Shown one piece after another: positions 44,305 to 56,389 of a DNA stretch of 64,000 nucleotides. This stretch comes from Nelumbo lutea. Its lineage: Eukaryota; Streptophyta; Magnoliopsida; Proteales; Nelumbonaceae. Each line of letters begins with the position of its first letter. Position 1 is the first letter of the stretch. Under the pieces are notes generated by a model that was not told the origin of the DNA, did no database searches, and saw nothing but the letters and a program-made list of their open reading frames with translations. A program made the position numbers and the translations under genes. The stretch is taken from assembly GCA_022828595.1 (NCBI GenBank), contig JAKGHH010000001.1, forward strand, positions 119,114,999 through 119,178,998, read 5' to 3'.

Positions 44305-45780
44305 GCCAACTTGATAACTTGGCATTATCATCAAAAAAGAGGAGCTTTTTTTGTATCTTTGGGAAAATTGAATCAAATCATGGAACTAAGAAGTTAAAAA
44401 CTAAGGTTCTCCATGGATGCATAATCCCCATTCCATGGGGCATCATGGCAAAACAAACAAGTGAATCGTTTGCCAAATTCTAACAAAGAAAAAGTAAATG
44501 GATCAGATGATAACTTGTATATTCAGCGACATAAGGAGAGCTAGAATGTGGCTATCATGCATGACATAATGCTTGATTTGCCTGATCCAATTGGAGTTAA
44601 CTTTAGCACAATGCTTATTGTATGAAGCCAGAATATGAAGCAGTAGGTATTTTTTAGATGACAAGGATTCATCATAAAGGTGGTAAAACTCAATAGAGGT
44701 GGAAAATAGGAGGAATTCATTCAAAAAATAAGTATTTTTGGGGAAAGTGCTTTTGGAGGCATTTGTTTTTTTAAATTAGATAATCAAGCTTTATACTAAT
44801 ATAACTTGGGGGAAATTCGAATGCAAATTGGTATGCAGTCGATGTGGACTAGGCATTGAACATGTAATCCAGAGGTTCACCACCCCAGTGAAAGCTGAGG
44901 ATTGGCTAAGGATACCTCGACATGACAGAAATAAATGCTTGCAAATCTCTGACCCAACTAAGAAACCATTACCATGGCAAGTAAACCATTATCATCTTTG
45001 GATTCGTTGATCGTATCTCTCTTATTTTTGTTACTACTGCCTACAATGTAATTGTCATTGTTATTTTATTTCTTGTTCATCTCATCTCGTTTTTCCATTT
45101 CGTTCCTCGTTTTCTTTAGCCGTCTATAAATTGGGAGACTAACATTCACTATCCATTTGCAGAGGAAGCATTGAGGAATCTGGATCTTGGATCTGCGTTA
45201 ATATGTTAGAGATAGTATAATGGTTGTATCCTCAAAGTACTTGAATGCGGGGGTTTTGTTACTACCAAAACAACTGACGGAGTTTGTTCTGTTTATTGGA
45301 GGTGACGGACATTGCTAGTCTTGGTGATGATTATTGGTTTATTAGTCATTTCACTTGCTTCATTGGATGAACATATTTGTTCCTTTACGCAGTGCACAAA
45401 CCAACTCTTGGTAAAAAGAGAATTATAGTAACTACAGTACTATTGATGTTTATGGGTCCGACTGTGATACCGGAAAGGCATTACATCTGAAAAAAAACTT
45501 GTATAGCCAATCAATTGATGTTCATCAAAATTAATGGGAGAGCGGGGGGATTGGTGTCGGCTCTTCTGGTATCATATCTTGCCGGCATCACAGATTTACC
45601 CCTTTAATTATTGGAGTTTGGACACGAGGAGTGTTGGCCATTTTGGCCACTATGTATGATTTTGTTTTGAGAAGCAAAACCAACTCTCATATCGGCAAAA
45701 ATCGTAGGTGGAGCCGTGGAGGTCATTTTCTATCCCTGGTAATTAATTTGTCTGGTTGCACACTTCGCCAGGAATCTTCT
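44305..45780. other. Neuroguidin 3' flank, no gene established
   Basis: Includes the inferred 3'UTR. An open stretch at about 44810-45010 reads WGKFECKLVCSRCGLGIEHV and then RHDRNKCLQISDPTKKPLPW. It has a C-x3-C-x2-C pattern, but no family was recognised and no splice partner fits. Confidence 0.35.
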
Positions 45781-45784
45781 GAGT

Positions 45785-45850
45785 TTAGGGTAGCTCAGTG
45801 ATAAGACTGCGTTTTTTTTCCCTCACTGCAGATGGTTCGTATCCTGGTTC
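45785..45850 (+). repeat. tRNA-like SINE head (pol III boxes)
   Basis: TAGCTCAGTGATAAG at 45791 matches an A box, and GGTTCGTATCC at 45834-45844 matches a B box, 33 bases apart. A CTGC...GCAG pair lies between, in the anticodon-arm position. No intact cloverleaf forms, so this is a tRNA-derived SINE head or tRNA relic rather than a tRNA gene. Confidence 0.5.
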
Positions 45851-46289
45851 TCAACTTATTACTTGCTCCATGCCTGATTTAATGGGCTTGGGTGCCCATA
45901 ACGATATATTTGAATAGGGTCATTTATTAAAACAATCCTTATAGTTTTATGGGCATAATAAAACACCCATTTGTCTAGCAACTTGTTGCAAGGTTCAAGG
46001 TATTAGAAATGCTATGCATATCGGAAATGCAAATTTAAGAGACGTATCGGGATACACATGGATATAGACTAAAAATTAAGATATGTATGAAAATACATGG
46101 AAATGCTATAAATGCTCTAATAAATAAAAAATTAACATCAGTATCATTAAATATAAGACATAAATGGACTATTTATAAATAAAAATAACATGTTTTTAGT
46201 GGGTTTTATGACAAAAACATATTATAATCAATATACAGGAATAAAAACATACTATTTAATAAAGTACTCAATTTAGTTCCAATGTATTT

Positions 46290-47105
46290 GCTTGTTTTAT
46301 TCTAAAAAATAAATTAAAATTAAGAAAAGTAAATATGTAATAGCAAAATTGAATGGATTTATGGACATAATAGATCAAGTAATTATTTTGCATGTTTCAT
46401 TCTAATTTTCTGAAAACTAAATAATTATTTATTTTTATTCAAATAATTATTTTGGATGTTTTATTCTAAATATTAAATTAAAATTAAGAAAAGTAAATAT
46501 GTAACAGAAAAATTGAATGGATTTATGGACATAATAGATCAAGTAATTATTTTGCATGTTTTATTTTAAATATTAAATTAAAGTTAAGAAAAGTAAATAT
46601 GTAACAGAAAAATTGAATGGATTTATAAAAAAATAGATTAAATAATTATTTTGCATGTTTCATTCTAATTTTCTAATAACTGAATAATTATTTATTTTTA
46701 TTCAAATAATTATTTTGGATGTTTTATTTTAAATATTAAATTAAAATTAAGAAAAGTAAATATGTAACAGAAAAATTGAATGGATTTTTGGACATAATAT
46801 ATCAAGTAATTATCTTGTATGTTTCATTCTAATTTTTTAAAAACTGAATAGTTATTTATTTTTATTCAAATGATTATTTTGCTTGTTTTATTCTAAAAAT
46901 TAAATTAAAATTAGGAAAAGTAAATATGTAACAGAAAAATTGAATGGATTTATGGAAATAATTATTTTGCATGTTTCATTCTAATTTTCTAAAAACTAAA
47001 TAATTATTTATTTATATTCAAATAATTATTTTTTATGTTTTATTCTAAAATTAAAATTAAAATTAAGAAAAGAAAATATGAAACAGAAAAATTGAATGAA
47101 TTTGA
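46290..47105. repeat. AT-rich tandem array
   Basis: About five diverged units containing AGAAAAGTAAATATGTAACA, AATTGAATGGATTTATGG and ATTATTTTGCATGTTT, spaced roughly 100-165 bp. Confidence 0.75.
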
Positions 47106-47645
47106 TCTATGGACATGGTAGATCATCCATAGATCTACAACATATTCAGCCTATAGGGTTAAGTTACAAAAAATTAAAGGTATTATAAATATTTTTTTAT
47201 TCCAAAAATTAAAAACAAATATATAAAAAATCAATTATTTATAAAAAAATTCAATTGATCTATGGAAATGGTAGATCATCCATGGATCTACAACATACTC
47301 AACCTATAGGGTTAGATCATATAAAATTAAAGAAATTATAAGTTACATAAAATTAAAGATATTATAAATATTTTATTTATTCTAAAAATTAAAAAAATAT
47401 ATAAAAACTCTATTATTTATAAAAAAATTCAATAGGCCTATGGACATGGTAGATCGTCCGTAGATCTACAACATACTCATCCTATAGGGTTAGATCACTT
47501 AAAATTAAAGAAATTAAAATTATATATATTTTATTTATTCTGAAAAAAAAACAATTATTTAGAAAAAAATTCAATTGACCTATGGACATGGTAGATCATT
47601 CATAGATCTACAACATAATCAATTTCTAGAGGTAGATCAAAAGAA
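47105..47645. repeat. Four-copy repeat with GTAGATC palindromic motif
   Basis: GGACATGGTAGATCATCCAT followed by AGATCTACAACATACTCA and CTATAGGGTTAGATCA begins near 47111, 47263, 47441 and 47583, in direct orientation with AT-rich spacers. Confidence 0.85.
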
Positions 47646-48268
47646 AAACCTATAAATTTCATTTTTTTTCAGATTTTTTATTATTCTGGAATTTCTTCAA
47701 ATATTTACAAAGATTAACATATGGCAGCAAAATAAGTGGGATTGTTTGCACAAGAATAGTAGATCAATATACATAAAGATGTTTTCAAGCATCCAAACTA
47801 AAAAGAACCCAACAATATTGGCTGAAAATGTAAACAATTTTGAAAAAACATCATATTTTCGCTACTTTTTAAACAACCTTGAAAAACTTGTTGAATATTT
47901 CAATTTTGTAGGTGTATTGATGAGTTTTTTCTAGATTTGAGTCTCTAGGAATGTAAGGAAAGTTTCTGTAGGGTTTGGGGAAGAAAGAGGGCTTCTGAAA
48001 TGGGTTTAGAAGCCCTCTTTCGAAGGCTATTCTATTTGTAATAATGAATTCGTCGCGTATCGGCCGATACACTACCGTATCGGTAGCGTATCGGCCGATA
48101 CTCGTCCTTAACATACAGAAATGGACAGATACCAGCCCAATACGAGGTTGATGCTGTTTTTGGCACGGCGAAAAGAGATGGTACCTTCAATTTAGGACCA
48201 CCTCTTGTGCTAGTAAGTCGAAAAACCGATACAGGTTGATACGTGACGAAATTTTAAACCTTGACCTG

Positions 48269-49484
48269 TTGACCTGGACAATGGTCTTGGTTGCTTTTTA
48301 TCTTAATTATTTTTTATTTATTTTTAAATCAGAATGGGCCATCTGTTTGAATTGGATGATTGAACCACTCCCCTAGAAACCGATGGCTAAAGCAGTTCCG
48401 ATTTCGGGTGATTATTTAAAACATTGGCACAAAGGTTCAATTGTGATATTGTTGATCACATAAATACTATTTTGCAAAGAGCAAATCTCTTAAAGTATCC
48501 CCAAGTGTTAGGAAATTGATTCTCTTCCCTATTTAAAAATTGCTTTAAAGTACCTCCAGTTTTTTGATAATTGACTAAATCCTCTCTTGCCATTAGCATC
48601 CGTTAGCATTATTCCTTAAAGAATTCACAAGTCCCTTGCCTCCATCAACCTCTCATGCAATTAACTCATTGGAGCAAGAATATAAGATTGGGCTTCGGAA
48701 GATTTGATCCATTTGCACCCCTTTCTTCATGTTCCTTGTGTTTGAGGAGTTACTAGAAGTTATGACCACTATCAGTGTATAAAGGAGAACTAGCTGAACT
48801 GAAAGTCAAAACAATGTACAGAGTTACTGCAACATGAAGCGACTTTACCTCACCCGAATCTGATGCAATTTAGAGAAAATTAAACTCAGAAACTCTTTAC
48901 CTGATTGGAATCTAACACGATTTCAGTAAAAGACATTCCTAGAAATCACATTTGAAGGAATTCACTTCCAATTAACAAGATCATGATTCCAACTAATCGA
49001 AAATAGTGGTTGTTTGGATTTCTGAAAGAAAGATGAAGAACAATCATCATAGGAAAAGGGTTAATAGAAACAAATAAAAACCCTCATCTTTATATTACTA
49101 CTGGGTTGTTGATGTTGTTGAAGCACACAAATATCTTTGAAAGTTGCCAAAAGAAAAGATTTTAAAGGTGATGATAAATGGTATGATGAATTTGAAGAGG
49201 TGGACTCTTCCTATCGCCATTTTGTCTAAAATTTTTCTTTGGTGTTCTCTATGCATACACTACAAAACCCCATCTCTAAGGTTTGAATCAATGGAATAGT
49301 GGTAAATATGCAATTTTGTTTTCTCATTTAATGCTTATTACAAAAACGACACAAAACTCCATTCTTTTTGTTGACAATTGTAAAATATGTCAACCACAAA
49401 AATGTTATTTAACATTCCCATTTAATGTTTGTTAGGGAAAATACACAAAAATCCTTCTTTTTGTTCAATAGTTGGAAAACGAAC
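48269..49484. other. Intergenic, nothing recognised
   Basis: No supported coding, RNA or repeat structure. Confidence 0.5.
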
Positions 49485-50033
49485 CATGATAATTGCTGAA
49501 ACCACCATTGAAGCTTTTGACCATTGCCCAAACCTCCCCTGAATTTTGGTAATTACAATCACCTCCCTAAACTTCTTGACACAGTTGCAATTAGAACCCC
49601 TTTGTAAAATCTCTAACAAGAGGCATGAAAATTACCCATGTAGTTATTATTAAGGTTGGTTTATACATAAAAAACAATATAAATGTTATAAACAAAAAAA
49701 AAAAAAAAACAGAGCTTGAAGTCACAATTTTACCTTGAACAATTGATATGTGGGGCAAGTTTGGAAAATACATCAATTCCAAAAAAGAGATTAGAAGGGA
49801 TTGGGGTAGTAATTGATATGAAGAAAAAGTTTGAAAAATGAACATTTTGGTCAAAAGTAACTATATGGGTATTTTGGACATTTTTGTACTTTTTGTACTT
49901 TTTGTTAGAAGATTCTAACAAAGTGTTAACTTTAAAATGTGTCAAAAAGTTCAAGGGAGGTGATTGCATTTACCAAACTTTAGGGGGGGGGGTTCAGAAA
50001 TGGTAAAAATTTTACAAGAGGTTTTAGCAATTC
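49485..50033. mobile_element. Long-TIR MITE, copy 1
   Basis: The left arm (ATTGCTGAAACC ... TTTTGGTAATTACAATCACC) and right arm (GGTGATTGCATTTACCAAA ... GGTTTTAGCAATT) are inverted over about 100 bp. The same family recurs at 51095. Confidence 0.7.
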
Positions 50034-51094
50034 ACCCTTTCATTTATTTAAATAAAAAAAAACTAAAAGTACATCTTATGTTCTAAATAGCTAATGTTGA
50101 GCCACATTAGCCACCGTGAAGAGATTTTCAACTTACAAATGTATGAGCAATTTATTATTTGAATTATTTTCTTGTTTTTCAAATATTTTTAACCAATCTT
50201 CATTGGTTCAGTTCTTGATCATTAAATCTCTTCTTTATTCCCATCATATGGTGGGTTGATTTTCATTTCCATTACCTTAAAATCCACAACATTGGATGTC
50301 AAGATATCTACAAGAGTAAGTGTTTTTTATTTTTTTTTATTTTTTTTTATAGCAGCTCATTGTAAGATTTTCAACGGCTGAGGGAGTTGAAGTTGATTTA
50401 TCAAATAGAAGTTAATTCTTGCAAAGGTAATGAGAATTCAAATAAGATTCTAACGTATGTAATTGATAAAGAAAGTTAATTTTATTAATGAACAATAATA
50501 AATAATAATAATAAGAATTTTATTAAAAATAAATAAGAATAATAATTTTATTAAAAATAAATAAGAATAATAAGAGTTTTATTAATATTAAATAAGAATA
50601 ATAAGAATTTTATTAACTCTCATTACCATTGTAAGAATTTTATTTGGACATATCGTTATATTAATGAACCATAATAAATGTGATAAATAAGAATAATTTT
50701 TATAGATGTAGAAATATAAATAATTGCAAAAATGAAAAATATATTATATACTATCATGATCACAAAATTTGTCATGTGCAAAGCACGTACACAAATACTA
50801 TAAAATAAATTAGACCATCTCTTCTTGTATTCATGTCTATTATATGTAAAAAATTTCTATTTGGAAAAATTAATGAAGAATGAAGGTTAAAATAGTCTTT
50901 TCCATCTTTTTGTTATTAGTTACTCATGATTGTAATTTACTAGACCAATTAAGAGCACTTTATGACAATTTCTAAACAGTAGGGGTGGAGTGAGTCTTCT
51001 TAAAACTTAAGGGTACTTAAATATATTTGTCATTTAAGAAATAATAGCACACTTAATGCCATAGATAGATTGTAAGATTCATAATTTTTTTCAG
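50034..51094. other. AT-rich intergenic
   Basis: TAATAA-type low complexity at 50480-50600. A Helitron-like hairpin remnant (ATGTGCAAAGCACGTAC) near 50774 lacks the CTAG end. Confidence 0.45.
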
Positions 51095-51505
51095 TAAATT
51101 GATAAAACCTCCCCTAAAGTTTTTGACCATTGATGAAATTTCACATGAAGTTTGGTAATTGTAATCACCTCTCCTTAACTTTTTGACATAGTTGCAAGTA
51201 GGCCCCCTGAGTAAGAATCCTCTAACAAGAGGCACAAACAATGTTCAAAGTACCTATGCAATTACTTTTGACCAAAATTTTTATTTTTCAAAATTTCTCT
51301 TCATATCAATCACTATCCAAAGCAGTTCCAATCTCTTTTCTGAAATTGGTTTGTTTTTCAAAATTGCCCTTCATATCAATTGCTTATGCTATTTTAAACC
51401 CTTCTTTTTTTGTTGTTCATAAGGTTTGTATTATTTTTACTGTAGAAACCTTTAGAGGATGTAATTGTAATTATCAAATTCAGGAGGTTTCAACAAGTTA
51501 TCATA
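51095..51505. mobile_element. Long-TIR MITE, copy 2
   Basis: The left arm (AAACCTCCCCTAAAG ... TTTGGTAATTGTAATCACC) and right arm (GATGTAATTGTAATTATCAAA ... GGAGGTTTCAAC) are inverted. Arms and interior (CTAACAAGAGGCA) match the copy at 49485. Confidence 0.7.
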
Positions 51506-51579
51506 ATTTAAATCAAATGACCAATAATCAATCTTCTCAACTTCAAAAGTGAATGTGCACTAAAACAATACATACATTT

Positions 51580-53150
51580 AGACCTGGCAATTAGGTTAGG
51601 TGGGTCAGGTCGGGCTGGGTCAAAACACTTTAGGTCAATTTCAAGTCGGGTTTAATCGACCAATGCTTGACCCTAACCCTTAATGTTTGGGTTAGGGTTG
51701 ACCCATAGGTCAATTCGGGTCATCCATGTTATAACTAGAATTTAAAAAATTAAGAAAACAATACATGAAAAATTTCAAAATTAAAAGAATTAACAATAAA
51801 GCTCCTAATATAAAATAAAAAAGTTGAACATTTAACAATTCAAATAAATAAACGATAAAGAATAAAGACTAAATAGAAAAGATTAAAGAGTGAATACTTC
51901 TAACAATATATAAAAATCACAATTAGACATGGAAATTGGGTTAGTGGATTGACCCATGATACAACCCAACCCAAACCTTGTTTTTTCGGGTTGGGTCAAG
52001 TCGGGTCATTTTCAAATTGAAGTAGCTAAATATGAGACCCAAACCTTGTTTTTTTGGGTTGGGTTCATGGGTTGGGTCAACTTTTTGCTAGGTATAGATG
52101 CATTTCAGAGTATAAACAAGGATAAACAAAGTAATGGATTAAATTTAGGCTCTATTTGGTTTGTGGGATGTCATGAGATATGACGCGAAAAAGAAGGAAG
52201 GACAATAGATCCCAATTCTTGGGGTGTAGGACCCCACAATTTTGGTAGGAAATAAGTGGGAATGGTGGGGAAACTTGTTTAACAATAAAAAACACACACC
52301 TTAAAGTATTTCTAAGAAAAATAGTTTAATACTTAACAATTATTCAAGAAAAAATGTTAAAATTATGAAATAAGTGATAAGTATTAAGAAAATAAAACAT
52401 TAATGATAAAATATAAACTAATAAAAATTAAAGTATTATAATTGATAAATATTTAAAAACTAATAATTGATAATAAAATACCTAATCATAAAATATCATT
52501 AATTAATAATTAACTACAAAATAAGTAATAATTAATTAACAATTAGTGAATAATGCAATAATTATTTTATTATTAATAATTTAATTAAAAAATAATAAAT
52601 ACATTAAAATAAATCATTAATCAATAAAAATACTAATAATTAATAATAAAATATTAAAGTTATTAAATAAAGCATATTTATTAAGAAAATGAAATATTAA
52701 TAATTCTATATCAATTGATAAAGATTAAAATATTAATAAATAATAAATAATTAATTTTATATAATTAATAATAAAATACAATATAACAAACTTGTATTAG
52801 GAACTAATTAATAATTAATCTACAAGTAATAGAAAAATAATTAAAAAATAATTAAGTAATTAGTTGATAAATGAATAATAAAAATGGTAAATAATTAAAT
52901 AAAGGTATTAATTAATTAAGAATAAATATTAATAAAATAATTTAAAATAAAAATGAAAGCATTAATTATTAATTAATAATTACTTAACTAACTATCAATA
53001 TTAATTAATTAATAAAATATTAATAATTAATTAATAGTAAAATTTAAAATAATAAAAATATCACTAACAAATTAATTAATTAATAATTATTATTTTATTT
53101 GATTTTTTCATTATTTTCCCTTTTGCAACAAAACAATGGAACGTAGGAAA
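51580..53150. repeat. AT-rich dispersed repeat, copy 1
   Basis: From about 51829 it matches 61689 onward in direct orientation (GTTGAACATTTAACAATTCAA, CTTCTAACAATATATAAAA, ACAATAGATCCCAATTCTTG, GGAAATAAGTGGGA) and then through a long TTAATTAATAAT zone to AACAATGGAACGTAGGAAAT near 53150. GGGTTGGGTCAA clusters suggest hAT-type subterminal sequence. Non-coding. Confidence 0.85.
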
Positions 53151-54124
53151 TTTCCACCCATTTGCCCTTTCTCATCCCATCCTGCTATTTTCCCTCAAGC
53201 AGTTTTATAAATCTAGAACAGGTTCACAGGTTCACTGGTTAAATATCAGAACAAGGAGGCTTCCAACAAAACATAGCTCCAAAATAAAAAAGACAAAAAG
53301 AGAGAAGAAATCATTTATTGAAGATGATTCTACTTGCATTCTATTATGTCCTGTCAATAACTACATGCTGCTGAAAATGCTTAGACTGGAATTTTTTTCC
53401 TGGTTTAAATATGCTTTTGTGCTTGGTAGAGATAAATGTTTCGTTCATAGAATATAGAACTTTACAGTACATATTATTGAATATATGGAAGTGGAATTGC
53501 AAGGGACTTTTAAGTACAAATGAACTGTTCAGTTAGAAACATCATATTTGCCAAGAATTTGTAGTGACTGGTCTCTGAAAAGAGCCTACTAGTGCCCGTT
53601 GGACATCAAATTCTTTGAAGAAAATGTGTGAACAACCATATAATTGTTGGTAAATCTTTGCAAACTGAGGATATGGTGATATACATTTAGAAGCTGATAA
53701 GTGATTCATCATAAGATCAACACTTGTAAATATGCTTCAATATTGTTGCCCGTGTGTTGCCTATTTAATACCCATGGTTCAAATACCTAACTCCTATCAA
53801 TCTCCTGCATAGTTTCCTTAGGAGTTTATGACTTCAGTCTACGGAGGTTATGACTTCAATTAGAGAGAGAATCTGATTTTCAACGTTCTTTCTTGAAAAA
53901 TAATTGTAATTGTATTGAGTGCCTTTTTAGCCTGATCGACGTATGCCAATTAACGTGTTTTGGGTACTTTTGGGAGAGATGCACCAACTTCAGAGGAGTG
54001 ATTCGCACGTGGTATCGGAATCTTGCGCCCGATTCAATAAGAAGTTGAGCACAATTCGCACAAACCTTCACGTCCCATTTTATCACGAGCAAGCGGCGTC
54101 CACGGACTGAGGAAAGCCTCATCG
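53151..54124. other. Unassigned sequence left of gypsy 2
   Basis: 53.2-53.88 kb shows nothing recognisable. 53880-54122 is an 80-codon minus-strand open stretch with no recognisable motif. The sequence switches to gypsy gag at about 54125 with no LTR. Confidence 0.4.
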
Positions 54125-54741
54125 GAATAGTTTAGAGAGAGGGAGAGTCCATCCAAAGCTACATAAAGTGGTTCAATGACGCGTGCATGCAGATACCGCG
54201 CCTAGATCCCGCGGTGCGGCTTGCCGCGACCAAGAAGGGTGTGACCCATAAAGAGTTCAAGTGCCACATGGTTGTTAACCAACTAGAAACCATTACTGCC
54301 TTCCTCAAGCTCGCGGACAAGTTCATAGCCACGGAGGAGGAAGTCAATCAGAAGGGCGAGGGCACGCCCGAAAAAAGAAAAAGAGAGGAGCCCTCCATCC
54401 AAGGGGACAACCGAAAGAAGGATCCACCTCAAGGTGCAAAGCCGACTTAGCCATTCTGGGCTCCTGCGACCGAGCGAGCTGATTATACCCCACCGAATGC
54501 GAAGCGGGCCGAGATCCTAATGGCGATCAAGGATGCCCCGTACGTGAAGTGGCCACCTCGTCTGAGGGGCAACCCTAACAAAAGAAATAAGAATTTGTAT
54601 TGTAGTTTTCATAGAGATCACGGTCATAGCACTGAGAATTGTAACAATCTTCATGACGAGATAGAAGAGCTCATCCGTCGCGGATATTTAAGGAACTTTG
54701 TACAAGGTAATAATAATAATAAGGCAGATTGGCAAGGGTAG
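54125..54741 (+). pseudogene. Gypsy 2 gag, C-terminal part
   Basis: Starts inside gag (KWFNDACMQIPRLDP), continues TAFLKLADKFIATEEEVNQK, then a basic linker, a stop at 54448-54450, and DYTPPNAKRAEILMAIK. It ends with the zinc knuckle CSFHRDHGHSTENC (C-x2-H-x4-H-x4-C complete). Confidence 0.9.
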
Positions 54742-54837
54742 CACGGCAAGGATGCTCCCAAGTCCAGCAGCAGGCCGGCCGAGCAGTCGCAGAGACAACC
54801 TCCTGAAGGAAGAACAATTCGGGGCACCATCCACGTA

Positions 54838-55380
54838 ATAGTGGGAGGTTCGGTCATTGCAGGTTGTACTTCGGCAGTAGCACGTGCATCAGTTCGCGAA
54901 GCCGCCCGAGAAGAGCAGAATCCACTGAAGAGACCGAAGATGGGAGAACCCATTTTCTTCATGGAGGACGATGTGCGAGGGGTCCATTACCCCCACGACG
55001 ATGCGCTCGTGATCAAGCTGAGGATTAATGACTTCGAGGTCAGGCATGTGCTGGTTGACTCTAGCAGCTCAACAAATATTCTCTTCAAATCTGCGTTCGA
55101 CCAGCTTCAGTTGTAGGGTGACAACTTGAGCCCTGCGAACACTCCTTTGGTGGGCTTCAGTGGGGAATAAGTTGGGCCCCTTGGGAAAGTAATAATACAT
55201 GTGGAAGTCGGCACATGGCCCTGCGCAGTCAGACTCAACCATGACTTATTGGTGGTCGCGACCCCCTCCCTATACAATGCCATAATAGGGCGGCCGATCA
55301 CCCATGTCCTATGGGCGGTGGTCTCCACTTATTATTTGGCAATAAAGTTCCCTACAGACTTCGTTGTGGGGTAGTGAGGG
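54838..55380 (+). pseudogene. Gypsy 2 aspartic protease, active site altered
   Basis: Reads VGGSVIAGCTSA, YPHDDALVIKLRINDFEV and HVLVDSSSSTNILF. The catalytic D-S-G is D-S-S because codon 55063-55065 is AGC rather than GGC. A TAG follows at 55114-55116. A later part (SLYNAIIGRPITHVL) matches the protease C terminus. The protease would cut the polyprotein; this copy is inactive. Confidence 0.85.
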
Positions 55381-55399
55381 GCGACCAGCTCGAGTCCCG

Positions 55400-56340
55400 C
55401 AAGTGCTATGTTGCCACCCTAAAGGGAAAGACCAAGATGGCCGACGACCTCGAATTGGAGCGGCCTACGGAGCAAGGTGAAGAACGATATGCTCCTACGG
55501 AAGAAACAATTGCTGTCCCGACCTCAACAACAGACCCAACCCGGACGCTACAAATCGGTGCCTCTGTCCAAGAACCTCTGCGATCCGAGCTAGTAAGTTT
55601 CTTACTCCAAAATTTAGATGTTTTTGCATGGTCCGCGTCCGAGTGGCCTGGCATAGACCCTGACCTTATGACTCACAGACTTAATACTGATCCTGTAGTT
55701 AGGCCCGTTAGACAGAAGAAACATAACCTAGCCCCGGAGCATTGGAAAGCAATCGACGAGGAGGTCGCGAAACTCCTCGCAACCAACTTCATAAGAGAAG
55801 TCCATTACTCGAGTTGGGTAGTCAACCCCGTTCTGGTAAAGAAGGCCAACGGCAAGTGGCGCATGCGCGTTGACTATACCGACCTAAATCGAGCCTGCCC
55901 AAAAGACTGCTTACCACTGCCCAGAATCGACTGTTTGATAGACGCGACCTCGGGGCACAAGTTGCTGAGCTTCTTAGACACCTATTCGGGCTACAACCAG
56001 ATCAGGATGGCGGCCGACGAGGAAAAGACTTCCTTCATCACCTTCGAATTGAAAAACGCTGGGGCTACCTTTCAAAGGCTTGTAAATAAACTGTTTGAAC
56101 CATTAATTGGCAGAAAAGTAGAATGTTATGTAGACAACATGGTCGTCAAGACTCAATTCTCACACGAATTAATACAAGACTTGCATTCTGTATTTCAAGT
56201 CCTAAGATAGTTTAACATGAAACTTAATCCGAACAAGTGTGTTTTCGGTGTCACCTCAGGAAAGTTCCTAGGATACATTGTTAACCGGCGCGGCATTGAG
56301 GCCAACCCGGATAATATCAAGGCCATCTTAGATATGAGAC
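55400..56340 (+). pseudogene. Gypsy 2 reverse transcriptase, YVDN
   Basis: The open stretch to 56210 contains LQIGASVQEPLRSEL, LDVFAWSASEWPGID, WRMRVDYTDLNRACP, LSFLDTYSGYNQIRM, ELKNAGATFQRLVN and CYVDNMVVKTQFS. The YVDD box is YVDN (AAC at 56136-56138). About 11 residues that normally precede the LKNAGATFQ motif are deleted; gypsy 1 retains them (LFCYKGIPFG). TAG at 56208-56210 interrupts before NPNKCVFGV. Catalytically dead. Confidence 0.9.
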
Positions 56341-56389
56341 CACCCCGAAAGTCGAAATAAATCAAAGACTGAATGGCTGAATAGTAGCC

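Larger units (their letters stand above)
45980..48268. mobile_element. TATCGG-type repeat element with internal arrays
   Basis: The left part (AAGGTTCAAGGTATTAGAAAT ... TATCGG) and right part (GTATCGGCCGATAC repeated, then ACGAAATTTTAAACCTTGA) are inverted relatives, bounding about 2.3 kb of AT-rich sequence. No transposase coding. Confidence 0.5.

Noticed and set aside
45785..45850. Functional tRNA gene
   Set aside because: No acceptor stem pairing and the D and anticodon arms do not fold properly; only A and B boxes remain.
53880..54122. 80-codon minus-strand open stretch left of gypsy 2
   Set aside because: No motif, no splice partner, ends at the gypsy truncation point; cannot be supported as a gene.
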